The position numbers and the translations under genes were made by a program. From Acetonema longum DSM 6540 (GTDB taxonomy: Bacteria > Bacillota > Negativicutes > Sporomusales > Acetonemataceae), in assembly GCF_000219125.1 (NCBI RefSeq), contig NZ_AFGF01000205.1:1-36815 (forward strand): DNA of 36,815 nt. Reading direction: 5' to 3'. Each line of letters begins with the position of its first letter. Position 1 is the stretch's first letter. The notes under the pieces are model-generated. The model was not told the DNA's origin and did not search any database. It saw only the letters and a program-made list of their open reading frames with translations. This document shows positions 1 through 7,776 of this stretch, one piece after another.

Positions 1-10
1 AGAGAGCAAT

Positions 11-727
11 ATGAGTCACTTAAAACTATTTTGTTTTCCCTACGCAGGCGGTTCTGCAATCATGTATTCTCAATTTAAAAAGCATCTGCGGAAATCCATC
101 AAAATGGTTCCCGTGGAATTAGCAGGAAGAGGCAAGCGTTTTGAAGAGCCCTTTTACGAGAGCATGGAAGACGCGATCAATGATGTATATGAAATCATTG
201 GGGATGAATTTGAAAAGAGCCGCTATGCTTTATTGGGCTATAGCATGGGAAGCTGGCTTACATATGGTTTATATAAGAAAATTGTGCAAAATCATCGCCG
301 GCAGCCGGAACATCTGTTTTTGGCGGCAAAAGAACCGCCTCACGTACAAATTGATGCTAAGATAGTTCACAAATTGGATGACGAAAATTTTATGAAAGAA
401 ATCTTTCATATGGGAGGAACATCTGAAAAGCTGCTGGAGAATAAAGAATGGCTGGATTTGTTCCTGCCGATTCTAAGGGCGGATTATAGGATAACTGAAA
501 TGTATAAGGAAAGCTCGCTTAAAGAAAAATTAAATTGCCCAGTGACCGTGTTTGCCGGCGAGGATGATGAAATCAATGTAAAAGATATAAAGCGTTGGGA
601 TGAAATTACTAACCATGATTTTTCTTTTTACACTTTTGCCGGAGGACATCTTTTCATACAAAACAATGTGGAAGGAATATGTGACATAATCAATGATACT
701 TTTCATTCAGGCTCCTTAGCCTTATAG
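11..727 (+). CDS. Type II (editing) thioesterase of a nonribosomal peptide/siderophore pathway
   Basis: 238-residue alpha/beta hydrolase of the GrsT/SrfAD type. These cytoplasmic enzymes clear misprimed or stalled acyl groups from the phosphopantetheine arms of peptide or polyketide synthetases. The N-terminus FCFPYAGGSA is the family signature. The nucleophile elbow is GYSMGS at about residues 76-81, an acidic residue lies in AGEDDE near 184-189, and the catalytic His is in GGHLF near 213. Length is full for the family, and the ATG start sits right before the conserved N-terminal strand. The synthetase it serves is not in the window and would be expected to the left. The gene is visibly more AT-rich than its neighbours, which hints at a separate origin for that cluster. 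The family call is firm; the partner pathway is inferred. Confidence 0.88.
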   Translation: MSHLKLFCFPYAGGSAIMYSQFKKHLRKSIKMVPVELAGRGKRFEEPFYESMEDAINDVYEIIGDEFEKSRYALLGYSMGSWLTYGLYKKIVQNHRRQPEHLFLAAKEPPHVQIDAKIVHKLDDENFMKEIFHMGGTSEKLLENKEWLDLFLPILRADYRITEMYKESSLKEKLNCPVTVFAGEDDEINVKDIKRWDEITNHDFSFYTFAGGHLFIQNNVEGICDIINDTFHSGSLAL

Positions 728-862
728 AGGAAGAACCACCATTAGCATGCAATGTGACACCCCAATCAAAGCCGGCCGAATAGCTGGCTGCTATAAATTG
801 TTTCCTCCATATAAAATTATTTTTTTAAGGTAATAATGGGAAATGGGAAGGAGAGTGTTCTT

Positions 863-1849
863 GTGAAAAAAATTGCTTTGGAAGAAGCGTTTGCCGTAAA
901 AGGTGTGGAAAAATTTACTCCCCAGCTGCTGAGTCTGAGGGAGTTCCGTCAAAACGAGGCTAAGCTCATTGACTTGACAGACATGAGAATCCGCGCCATG
1001 GACGAGGGTGAGGTGGAGATTTCAGTGGTTTCGGCGACCTCGCCATCCATTCAAGGTCTGGAGAATCACAAAATTGAGGTTGAGACCGCCCGGGCCTGGA
1101 ACGACTATGTGGCAGAAGCCATCCAGTCCCGCAAGGACCGCCTGCGTGCCTTCGCCTGCCTGCCTATGCGGGAACCGGATGCCGCCATCGAAGAATTGAC
1201 CCGGGCTGTCAAGGACCTGGGATTTCCGGGAGCGCTGATCAACGGGTATGACAACGCTGGAACCCTGGCCCCCATCTACTACGATGCTCCGGAATATCTG
1301 GATTTCTGGAAAGCCGCCGAGGCGTTGGACGTTCCCATTTACATCCATCCCCGGACAGTGCCGGATGATCGGGAAACAACTTACAAACCGTATCCCGAAT
1401 TAAAGGGCGCGGCTTGGGGATTCCACGTGGAGACGGCGGAACATGTGCTGCGGATGATCATCAGCGGCTTGTTCGACAAGGTGCCGAACTTGAAAATTAT
1501 CTTAGGACACGCGGGAGAATTTTTACCCTTCTGGTGCTATCGTATTGATCACCGCATCCAAAGAGAGGGCTGGGACGGCGAAGTGGCTGCTAAGAACGGG
1601 AGATCGAGAAAACTGCCCGTGACAGAATACGTAAAACGCAATATCTACGCCACAACCAGCGGATTTTTCTACACCCCGGCCCTGGAGCACATCCTGCGGG
1701 TATTGGGTCCTGAACATGTTATGTATTCGGCGGATTACCCCTATGAAGATATGACGGAGGCAAACGAATGGTTTAAGACTTTGGATTTCGCCCCGGATGT
1801 GCTGCAGGCCATCGCCTACGATAACGCCAAGAGAATCCTCAAGCTCTAG
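863..1849 (+). CDS. Amidohydrolase family 2, dihydroxybenzoate/gamma-resorcylate decarboxylase-like
   Basis: About 328-residue metal-dependent TIM-barrel protein of the amidohydrolase-2 (ACMSD / 2,3-dihydroxybenzoate decarboxylase) family. Members decarboxylate hydroxybenzoates or related acids without an organic cofactor. Visible elements in order are ALEEAF at the N-terminus (first metal-ligand position), IYIHPR (His ligand), LGHAGEFLPFW with the catalytic His, RIDHR, and YSADYPYE carrying the late Asp ligand. An ATG at 836 would add nine residues, but a GGGAAGGAG ribosome site at about 845-853 fits the GTG at 863, which puts the conserved EEAF motif close to the N-terminus. It follows the thioesterase on the same strand after 135 bases and converges on the nitrogenase-like genes. 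A link to catecholate siderophore turnover is only inference; substrate unknown. Confidence 0.82.
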   Translation: MKKIALEEAFAVKGVEKFTPQLLSLREFRQNEAKLIDLTDMRIRAMDEGEVEISVVSATSPSIQGLENHKIEVETARAWNDYVAEAIQSRKDRLRAFACLPMREPDAAIEELTRAVKDLGFPGALINGYDNAGTLAPIYYDAPEYLDFWKAAEALDVPIYIHPRTVPDDRETTYKPYPELKGAAWGFHVETAEHVLRMIISGLFDKVPNLKIILGHAGEFLPFWCYRIDHRIQREGWDGEVAAKNGRSRKLPVTEYVKRNIYATTSGFFYTPALEHILRVLGPEHVMYSADYPYEDMTEANEWFKTLDFAPDVLQAIAYDNAKRILKL

Positions 1850-1916
1850 CCTGTCAATTCTTGTCCATTCTGCAAGGTGTATGTATAAGGAACGAGGGTT
1901 GCGTCCGCTAAAGGAA

Positions 1917-1966
1917 AAACTTTTATTGCCTTCATGCAGAACTCCGCATGAAGGCAATAAAAGTTT
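1917..1966. terminator. Bidirectional hairpin terminator between convergent operons
   Basis: A perfect 21-bp inverted repeat (arms 1917-1937 and 1946-1966) encloses an 8-base loop. The outer part of the arms is A/T-rich (AAACTTTTATTG), so either strand ends in a U-rich tract. It lies between the amidohydrolase (+) and the NifK-like gene (-), where one shared terminator is expected. Confidence 0.75.
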
Positions 1967-2035
1967 CAAAGGTGATGAAAAGCATGCAAACAAGCATGTC
2001 TAATGCAGGGTTAATGACACTGCCCTCCGTTCATG

Positions 2036-3265
2036 CTACTGTTGCCACAGCGCCTCATTGATCCACAGGGATGCCAGATGGAGCGCACCGCGAAAACCTG
2101 TAAAAGGCGGTTCATAGGGATTCAAACGCCATGCTGTATCCGGATTCGCAATTTGCAGCTCCCTATTGCGCCCCGCCCACTTTAACGCCTCACCGCTGGC
2201 CATGAACAGTCCGTTTTCCTGACTTTCCATTGCTTGCGTCCACTGTTCTTCTGTGAAATAAGGAATTTCCTCATCTGCCATATCGGGGCTGTCGCACCAG
2301 CAAATACCTTTAGGAAGGAAAAGCTCGCCGCAGGCAAAGGCGAGAATGCCTTTTACTACATCGGCATGCCCGCCGACGGATAAGCGTCCGTTTTCCGGCT
2401 GTTCCCTTAAGTGTCTGAATGAAGGCAGTGAGGGTGAAATCAGCCGCAGCGCTTCGTCCCGCTGCTCATTTACGTAGGCTCGGTCAGGTGTTATACCGGT
2501 GATTTGCGCCACCTGCTCAATCCATTCGCACGTTCCCCGTATGCCGTAAGGCCGCCCAAGCAAATAAGGCGTGCCGAATTGCTTTTGCAGATGCTCCGCT
2601 GCCGGCAATCCCTCCCTCCGGAATACCAGATTGATATGCGCCCCACCCATCTGTTCGATTTGTTCCACCGACGCAGCCGAGGTCATAACGCACAATGGCG
2701 TTAGCCGGAAGGCTCCCTGCAGGATACGGGCGATCTCTTCTGCGTCCGCCTGAAAGCGGAACAAATCCGCGCAGGAACCGATCAGATTAAAAGTCGGCAA
2801 CGGCGTTTTTGGAACCTCGTGGGGAAGCGTTTGAACAAGATACAGAAGTGTTTCCTGTACCCCGTGGTACTGGCTGATATCGAAACCGCCATTACTAAAG
2901 GGAAACAGACGCATATCCGGATAAGCCGGCTGCAGCTCCCTGCAAAGTGCGGGAATATCTGTTCCAATGATCTCCGGTACGGCTGAGGGTAAGAAAAAAA
3001 GGATACGCGGTTTGTCTCTTTGAGCGATATCCGCAACAGCGGAGCTCAGCCGGGCGGTATCGCCAAGAGCAATATCGGTTTCGTCGATATGGGTGGAATA
3101 GAGCCTACAGGCATCCACAACACCCGCCCGGTTCAAAAATACACGACCATAGAGCATGTGCCCCATACAACCGAATTCCAATAAAGCGGAATTGCGGATG
3201 GAAGCCAATGTCCACAACATTCCCATGCGGCCGGAGGGAACCGGCCTGAATTTATGCAATCCCAC
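2036..3265 (-). CDS. Nitrogenase component 1-type protein, NifK/BchB-like subunit
   Basis: About 409-residue member of the oxidoreductase/nitrogenase component 1 family, K-like half of a pair with the upstream gene. The reading frame stays open to 3421, but that extension is only the other frame of the upstream gene. The real start is a GTG at 3265, preceded by AGGAGG (3274-3279) with an 8-base gap, giving a 14-base overlap with the D-like gene. Compared with NifK, the cysteine equivalent to Cys95 is present (GCMGHMLYG, about residue 33). The positions corresponding to Cys70 and Cys153 look lost (VPSGRMG and PSAVPEIIG). One cysteine here plus three in the partner suggests a bridging [4Fe-4S] cluster, as in dark-operative protochlorophyllide reductase-type enzymes, not a P-cluster. 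The family is firm; the reaction is unknown. Confidence 0.82.
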   Translation of the reverse strand: MGLHKFRPVPSGRMGMLWTLASIRNSALLEFGCMGHMLYGRVFLNRAGVVDACRLYSTHIDETDIALGDTARLSSAVADIAQRDKPRILFFLPSAVPEIIGTDIPALCRELQPAYPDMRLFPFSNGGFDISQYHGVQETLLYLVQTLPHEVPKTPLPTFNLIGSCADLFRFQADAEEIARILQGAFRLTPLCVMTSAASVEQIEQMGGAHINLVFRREGLPAAEHLQKQFGTPYLLGRPYGIRGTCEWIEQVAQITGITPDRAYVNEQRDEALRLISPSLPSFRHLREQPENGRLSVGGHADVVKGILAFACGELFLPKGICWCDSPDMADEEIPYFTEEQWTQAMESQENGLFMASGEALKWAGRNRELQIANPDTAWRLNPYEPPFTGFRGALHLASLWINEALWQQ

Positions 3266-4547
3266 GCCGTCCACCTCCTGCTTTGGGCATGAAAAGGTGA
3301 TCCAACGTACGCAATATCCTCTTGAGCAGGCTGTTCGTCCTCTCGTATCCGGACATTCCGTACAGGTCGGACAGGTAGGGCACGCAGGGAACCCGGAACT
3401 TCGTTCCGGACAAATCCCCAAGGCATAGATCAGGAGAAAGGCTTTCTAACAACGGCGCGTCCGAACCGCTGTTGACCATATGACAGACCAAAGGGTCATA
3501 TCCAAGCGCGTTTAATGTTTCGGACCAATGTTTATCGTCCGGCCAAAATTCTTCCAGGTGCAGCAGCAGCGGCTCCATGCCCAGAGCCGCCAGATAGGCG
3601 GCCAGCGGAATTGTTCTGACAGGGCCGATATGAGCGCAAATATAACGGCAGCCATGCAGCCGTTTTTTTGCCTGTTCCTGTAGGGCCAGAGCTTCCATTC
3701 GTTCGTGGTAAAATTCATTTCTCCATTGAAACTTCAGCTTCCTGGCAATAGACGAATAAAGTGCATCAATCTCTGCTACATCATAGACATTGTGAAGGCG
3801 AAAAGCAGGAGTGCCGAAGGACTGATCCATAGCTGCGGCCAATGGGTCTGTAAACGGCGAAAGCACCACATTCAGCGCCGCATCAGGTGCCGCTAAAAAA
3901 TCCTCCAGCGAAGACCCCGGCGAAAGACAGCGCAGGGAAAAGCCCTGCTGCTGCAGCGCACTCAGAACAGGCGGCATAGGGATATGTTTTTCATCCGGTG
4001 AACGTCCTATTACATTGACGACCTGCGGCTGAACCCTTCTTGGTTCCATCAGAGAGCCGATTGCCTGCAGCGTTTTCCATGAGCCGGAAGGGAAGCTGTT
4101 ACACTTGAAATGCCCCAGCATTACACAGATTAAGCGTGCCGACAGTTTAGGCTGAACCTCCCTGACAATGTTCTCGATATCCTCGCCAATCAGCTCAGGC
4201 ACACAGGTGGCAAGCAGGAGAATGGCTTTTGCCCCTGCCTGATCCATCTTTTGCAGCGCGCCCATCACCCCCTGGCGGCAGCCAAACACCACCTCGCTGG
4301 CGTCGAGTACATATGTCCAGTGCAGTTCTCCCTGTCTGACCTGAGTATTTGTCAGGACCACACGGCTATAAGTGGCGCATTCCGGCGTTCCGACCACCAG
4401 CGACGACAAGCCTTTGATATTCCCTGCCAGCGCCAGTGCTGGATGCAAGGGGCAATGACTGCCCGGGAAGGCGGCGGGCGTTAGGAATTTCACGCCCACA
4501 TTTGATTTAACATCCGAAAGGCGCTTTAAATGATTTATATCCGGCAT
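3252..4547 (-). CDS. Nitrogenase component 1-type protein, NifD/BchN-like subunit
   Basis: About 431-residue D-like partner of the K-like protein. Three cysteines sit at the spacing of the NifD P-cluster ligands: GSHCPLHP (about residue 32), TPECATYSR (57) and ATCVPELIGEDI (115). I see no convincing equivalent of the FeMo-cofactor ligands Cys275 and His442, so it is unlikely to be a true nitrogenase. An ATG at 4553 lies only three bases after GGAGG; the in-frame ATG at 4547 has a 9-base gap and is preferred. The ribosome site is part of a 20-bp tandem duplication. It is fifth in the minus-strand array, 194 bases after the transporter ATPase. No NifH/BchL-type reductase is in the window, so an electron donor must be encoded elsewhere. 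A NifE/N-like scaffold role is an alternative. Confidence 0.83.
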   Translation of the reverse strand: MPDINHLKRLSDVKSNVGVKFLTPAAFPGSHCPLHPALALAGNIKGLSSLVVGTPECATYSRVVLTNTQVRQGELHWTYVLDASEVVFGCRQGVMGALQKMDQAGAKAILLLATCVPELIGEDIENIVREVQPKLSARLICVMLGHFKCNSFPSGSWKTLQAIGSLMEPRRVQPQVVNVIGRSPDEKHIPMPPVLSALQQQGFSLRCLSPGSSLEDFLAAPDAALNVVLSPFTDPLAAAMDQSFGTPAFRLHNVYDVAEIDALYSSIARKLKFQWRNEFYHERMEALALQEQAKKRLHGCRYICAHIGPVRTIPLAAYLAALGMEPLLLHLEEFWPDDKHWSETLNALGYDPLVCHMVNSGSDAPLLESLSPDLCLGDLSGTKFRVPCVPYLSDLYGMSGYERTNSLLKRILRTLDHLFMPKAGGGRRGIA

Positions 4548-4554
4548 ATACATT

Positions 4555-4594
4555 CACCTCCAGGTTGCGGGTGTCACCTCCAGGTTGCGGGTGG
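4555..4594 (-). repeat. Tandem 20-bp duplication carrying the ribosome binding site of the NifD-like gene
   Basis: Two adjacent 20-bp units (4555-4574 and 4575-4594) differ at only one base. On the minus strand each contains CTGGAGGTG, so the Shine-Dalgarno sequence occurs twice, the proximal one positioned for the start at 4547. The distal copy is about 20 bases further upstream. This is read directly from the sequence; any effect on translation is inferred. Confidence 0.8.
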
Positions 4595-4622
4595 AATGGC
4601 CCTGGAATCACAGCCGATTTGC

Positions 4623-4648
4623 GTCACAGCCAGGCCCCTGGCTGTGAC
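4623..4648. promoter_or_regulatory. Perfect 12-bp inverted repeat between transporter ATPase and NifD-like gene
   Basis: GTCACAGCCAGG and its exact reverse complement are separated by two C residues. There is no U-run on either side, so an intrinsic terminator is unlikely. A further TCACAGCC copy lies just upstream, near 4607-4614. It could be an operator, or an mRNA-processing or stabilising hairpin that sets the relative expression of transporter and reductase genes. Confidence 0.55.
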
Positions 4649-4746
4649 CGCCCCCGCTGCGACTGGATACAGCGGCAGAGTTTCCAATATTGCCTTTGCC
4701 GTAAATGGCTGTTTTTTTCATGCCAATACCTGCTTTCATGGTTATC

Positions 4747-5535
4747 CTATTCCTTGATCAGATCGTAGGAAATGCAGGCGGGACGTCCGGTTCGGGGGTC
4801 TGCAACCACTTCCGTGTCGATATGGAAGGTTTCCCGGAGCACTGCGGCAGTGATGACCTCTTCCGGAGTACCATGGCGAACGATATTCCCGTTGCGGATG
4901 GCGACTATATAATCCGCGAAACGCGCCGCCAGGTTCAGGTCGTGCAGTACCATGACGATTGTGCAGTTCTGCTCCCGGTTGAGCCGGTATAAAAGCTCCA
5001 GGACCTCCAGTTGATAGGACAGGTCCAGATAGGTCGTCGGTTCATCCAGCAGAATGAGGTCGGTTTGCTGCGCCAGTGCCATGGCAATCCACACCCGCTG
5101 TTTTTGTCCGCCCGAGAGATTATCCATCGCCGCGGTTTCAAGTTCCGTAAGCTTGGTGACTGCCAGCGCCCAGGCGATGATTTTTTTGTCCTCCGCTTTC
5201 AGCTTGCCAAAACCCCGCTGATGGGGGAAACGGCCATAAGCCACCAGATCGCCCACGGTCAACCCCGCCGGCGCTTGTGGCGACTGGGGCAGGATTGCTA
5301 ACTTCCGCGCTATTTCTCTGGTGGCAAGGCTGCGAATATTTTCTCCGTTTAAGTACACTATGCCGTTTTTTGGCTTTAAAATACGCCCCACTGCTTTGAG
5401 CACTGTGGACTTCCCGCAGCCGTTCGGTCCGATGATGGCGGTGATCTTTCCCCGTGGAATCTGGAGCTCCAGCTCATCGACGACAAGGTTGTCGTCATAG
5501 GCGACGGCTAGATTTTCAGTGGCAATGCTGTTCAT
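4747..5535 (-). CDS. Iron-siderophore/cobalamin-type ABC transporter ATPase (FecE/FepC family)
   Basis: About 262-residue ATPase that powers a FecCD-type importer at the cytoplasmic membrane. It shows Walker A GPNGCGKST, signature LSGGQKQR, Walker B LILLDEPT and the switch His in VLHDLN; length and order are typical of FecE, FepC and BtuD. A TTG at 5541 would be in frame, but the AGGGA ribosome site (5542-5546) touches it. The ATG at 5535 has a 6-base gap and is chosen. It follows the second permease by 19 bases. The family cannot separate ferric siderophore, haem and corrinoid transport. Confidence 0.92.
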   Translation of the reverse strand: MNSIATENLAVAYDDNLVVDELELQIPRGKITAIIGPNGCGKSTVLKAVGRILKPKNGIVYLNGENIRSLATREIARKLAILPQSPQAPAGLTVGDLVAYGRFPHQRGFGKLKAEDKKIIAWALAVTKLTELETAAMDNLSGGQKQRVWIAMALAQQTDLILLDEPTTYLDLSYQLEVLELLYRLNREQNCTIVMVLHDLNLAARFADYIVAIRNGNIVRHGTPEEVITAAVLRETFHIDTEVVADPRTGRPACISYDLIKE

Positions 5536-5554
5536 ATTCAATCCCTGCCTTTGT

Positions 5555-6598
5555 TTACTGTTTGCTCCTGGTGAGCAGATACAGGAAGTATGGTGCGCCT
5601 ACCATCGCAACCATAATGCCGGTGGGAATTTCGAATGGCTGGACGATCACCCGCGCGATCGTATCCGCAGCGGACACCAGAAACGCTCCGGCCAAGGCGC
5701 AGGCGGAAAGCAAAACCCTGTGGCCCGGCCCTACCAGTTGCCGCGCCAGATGGGGCGCAATCAGCCCCACAAAATTGATGCTGCCGCTGACCGCCACACA
5801 GGATGCCGCCAGCGCCACAGCGGCGGCAAGCAGGCGCCTGCGCTCCTTTTCCACCGAAGCACCTAAGCCGCAGGCAATATCATCCCCCAGACTCAGCACA
5901 TCCAGCACGCGGGCCTTGGAAAGCACATAGGGAATCAGCAGCAACAGCCAGGGCAGCAGCGCCAGGACAAACTTCCAGTTGGAGCCCCATATGCTGCCTG
6001 CTTGCCAGGCTGCGACAAAATCAAACTGCGTATCGTCCAGCTTGACCACCAGCACCGTGGTCAGGGCGGAAATACCCGCCTGCACCGCCACACCGGTTAA
6101 AATCAGTCGAATCGGCGCAAGGCCGGTTTGCCGTTTGTAAGCCAGACTATAAATCAGAATCGCCGTGAGCCCTGCGCCTATGAGTGCAAGGAACGGCAGG
6201 GTAAAAACCGACAGGATGGACTGGGAGCGGCAAAACAGCACGAATAAAATGACCGTGAGACCCGCGCCGGCGTTGATGCCTAAAAGACCGGGGTCCGCCA
6301 GGGCGTTGCGGGATACGCTCTGGATGATGCAGCCGGACAACGCAAGCCCCGTGCCCACCAGAATGGAAATCACAATGCGGGGCAGCCGGAAGCCGAACAG
6401 GATCAGGTTCTCTCTGGCGCTGCCGCCGCCGAACAGCGTACGCAGCGTATCCAGGGGCGAGAGCTGCGAGTAGCCGGTATTCATGCTGATGATGAACGAT
6501 AATATGAGCAGTAGGAAAAAAGTGAGTACAATGCCCGTATTCCTGATGGCAATTTTTTGTTTATAGGCTTGGTTTTTCTCCTGCTGCGGGTTCATCAC
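5555..6598 (-). CDS. FecCD-type ABC transporter permease (second permease)
   Basis: 347-residue, strongly hydrophobic BtuC/FhuB/FecD-family permease with about nine to ten membrane segments, starting with LTFFLLLILSFIIS near residues 25-40. Family landmarks are FGFRLPRIVISILVG, LGINAGAGLTV, and the coupling region SLGDDIACGLGASVE followed by GSINFVGLIAPHLARQLVG. Its ATG overlaps the stop of the upstream permease by four bases (ATGA), indicating translational coupling and a heterodimeric channel. A short hydrophilic N-terminus precedes the first helix. Confidence 0.92.
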   Translation of the reverse strand: MMNPQQEKNQAYKQKIAIRNTGIVLTFFLLLILSFIISMNTGYSQLSPLDTLRTLFGGGSARENLILFGFRLPRIVISILVGTGLALSGCIIQSVSRNALADPGLLGINAGAGLTVILFVLFCRSQSILSVFTLPFLALIGAGLTAILIYSLAYKRQTGLAPIRLILTGVAVQAGISALTTVLVVKLDDTQFDFVAAWQAGSIWGSNWKFVLALLPWLLLLIPYVLSKARVLDVLSLGDDIACGLGASVEKERRRLLAAAVALAASCVAVSGSINFVGLIAPHLARQLVGPGHRVLLSACALAGAFLVSAADTIARVIVQPFEIPTGIMVAMVGAPYFLYLLTRSKQ

Positions 6599-7647
6599 AG
6601 CTCCCTCCTTTCCTTGCGGGCCAGGTACAGAAAGAAGGGAACGCCAATTAGGGCGATGAGCGCGCCGATAGGTGTTTCAAAAGGCGGGTTGAGCGTCCTT
6701 GCACCCAAATCTGCCAAAACCACTAAAAGGCTTCCCGTCACTGCAGAGGACGGAATAATAAGGCTGTAATCCATGCCAACAAGGAACCGGGCCAGATGCG
6801 GTACGATCAGTCCCACAAAACCTACCGCGCCGACCACCGCCACGGAAGCACCGGCCAGCATCAGCACGACGGCGGCGCATAAAAGCTTGACGAGCATGGT
6901 ATTCAGTCCCAGTCCTGTTGCCGCATCTTCGCCCAGGCTCATGATGGAAATGGAACGGGAAAGGGCGATTGAGCCCAGGAGCGCACCCGCAATCAACGGG
7001 GTCAGAATTCTGATTTGTTCCCAGTTGGAACCGGCCACACCGCCTGCCGTCCAGAACATAATGTTCTGCGCTACATCAAAATACAAGGCGATGCCCTGGC
7101 TGAGCGCAGCCAGCAGCGCGCTGACCGCAGCCCCCGCGAGTACCAGCCGCATGGGGGTCGCCCCGCCGCGACGCAGGGACGCGATGCCATATGTACCCCC
7201 TGCTCCTATTGCCGCTCCTATAAAGGAAAACAGGATGACCTGCAGATAGGCCAATTCGGGGAAAAAGGCAAAGCAGAGGGAGAGGGCAAAACCTGCCCCG
7301 GCGTTTAGACCCATCAATCCGGAATCCGCCATGGGATTGCAGGTTACACCCTGCATAACAGCTCCTGCTACCGCAAAGGACGCGCCCACCAGGGCGCTGG
7401 CCAGCACGCGGGGCAGGCGCAGATCCATCACAATCAGGTGCTGCGTATCTGCCGCATTAAAGTGAAATAAGGCGTTCCATACCGAGGCCAGTGGAATTTC
7501 TGCCGCTCCCCTGGTAACGGAAAACGCCATGATCACCGCCAGCAGCCCTGTGCCGCCGGCGATAATCAGCCATGCCGCCCATGGGCGGCTTTTCTTTTGT
7601 ATTTGCTTTATTTCGACCGGCCTTGCCGGGACATTTGGTAGATCCAT
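6595..7647 (-). CDS. FecCD-type ABC transporter permease (first permease)
   Basis: 350-residue BtuC/FecD-family permease with the same landmarks as its partner: DLRLPRVLASALVG, MGLNAGAGFALS, SLGEDAATGLG, and GAVGFVGLIVPHLARFLVG near residue 265. The first membrane segment begins near residue 28 after a basic N-terminal tail. It lies 129 bases downstream of the substrate-binding lipoprotein, the widest gap inside the transporter, and that gap contains a possible attenuator hairpin. Together the two permeases and the ATPase form a complete importer for an iron-siderophore-type ligand. The ligand is not identifiable from sequence. Confidence 0.92.
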   Translation of the reverse strand: MDLPNVPARPVEIKQIQKKSRPWAAWLIIAGGTGLLAVIMAFSVTRGAAEIPLASVWNALFHFNAADTQHLIVMDLRLPRVLASALVGASFAVAGAVMQGVTCNPMADSGLMGLNAGAGFALSLCFAFFPELAYLQVILFSFIGAAIGAGGTYGIASLRRGGATPMRLVLAGAAVSALLAALSQGIALYFDVAQNIMFWTAGGVAGSNWEQIRILTPLIAGALLGSIALSRSISIMSLGEDAATGLGLNTMLVKLLCAAVVLMLAGASVAVVGAVGFVGLIVPHLARFLVGMDYSLIIPSSAVTGSLLVVLADLGARTLNPPFETPIGALIALIGVPFFLYLARKERREL

Positions 7648-7712
7648 TGATTATGTTCTCCTCCATGTCATGCGCTCACTACTGGACCCTTGTCTATTAA
7701 TGCTGGAACAGC

Positions 7713-7733
7713 AAAAAGCCGGACGCAGGCTTT
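7713..7733 (-). terminator. Possible intra-operon attenuator after the binding-protein gene
   Basis: On the minus strand AAAGCC, a 7-base loop and GGCTTT form a six-pair stem ending in a short T-run (GGCTTTTTG). It lies 44 bases after the stop of the binding-protein gene. Such weak terminators often let the binding protein be made in excess over the permeases. The stem is short, so confidence is modest. Confidence 0.4.
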
Positions 7734-7776
7734 GGCTGAAAGCTACGCCTGGCTCTTGCATATAGTAGGGAGAACC

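Noticed and set aside
770-789. AGCCGGC-GCTGGCT stem after the thioesterase as a terminator
   Set aside because: The stem is short, includes a G-T pair and is not followed by a T-run, so read-through into the amidohydrolase gene is likely.
3266-3421. Cysteine-rich N-terminal extension (CPTCPTCTEC) on the NifK-like frame
   Set aside because: It lies inside the D-like gene in another frame, and a well-placed ribosome site puts the start at the GTG at 3265, so the cysteines are not translated.
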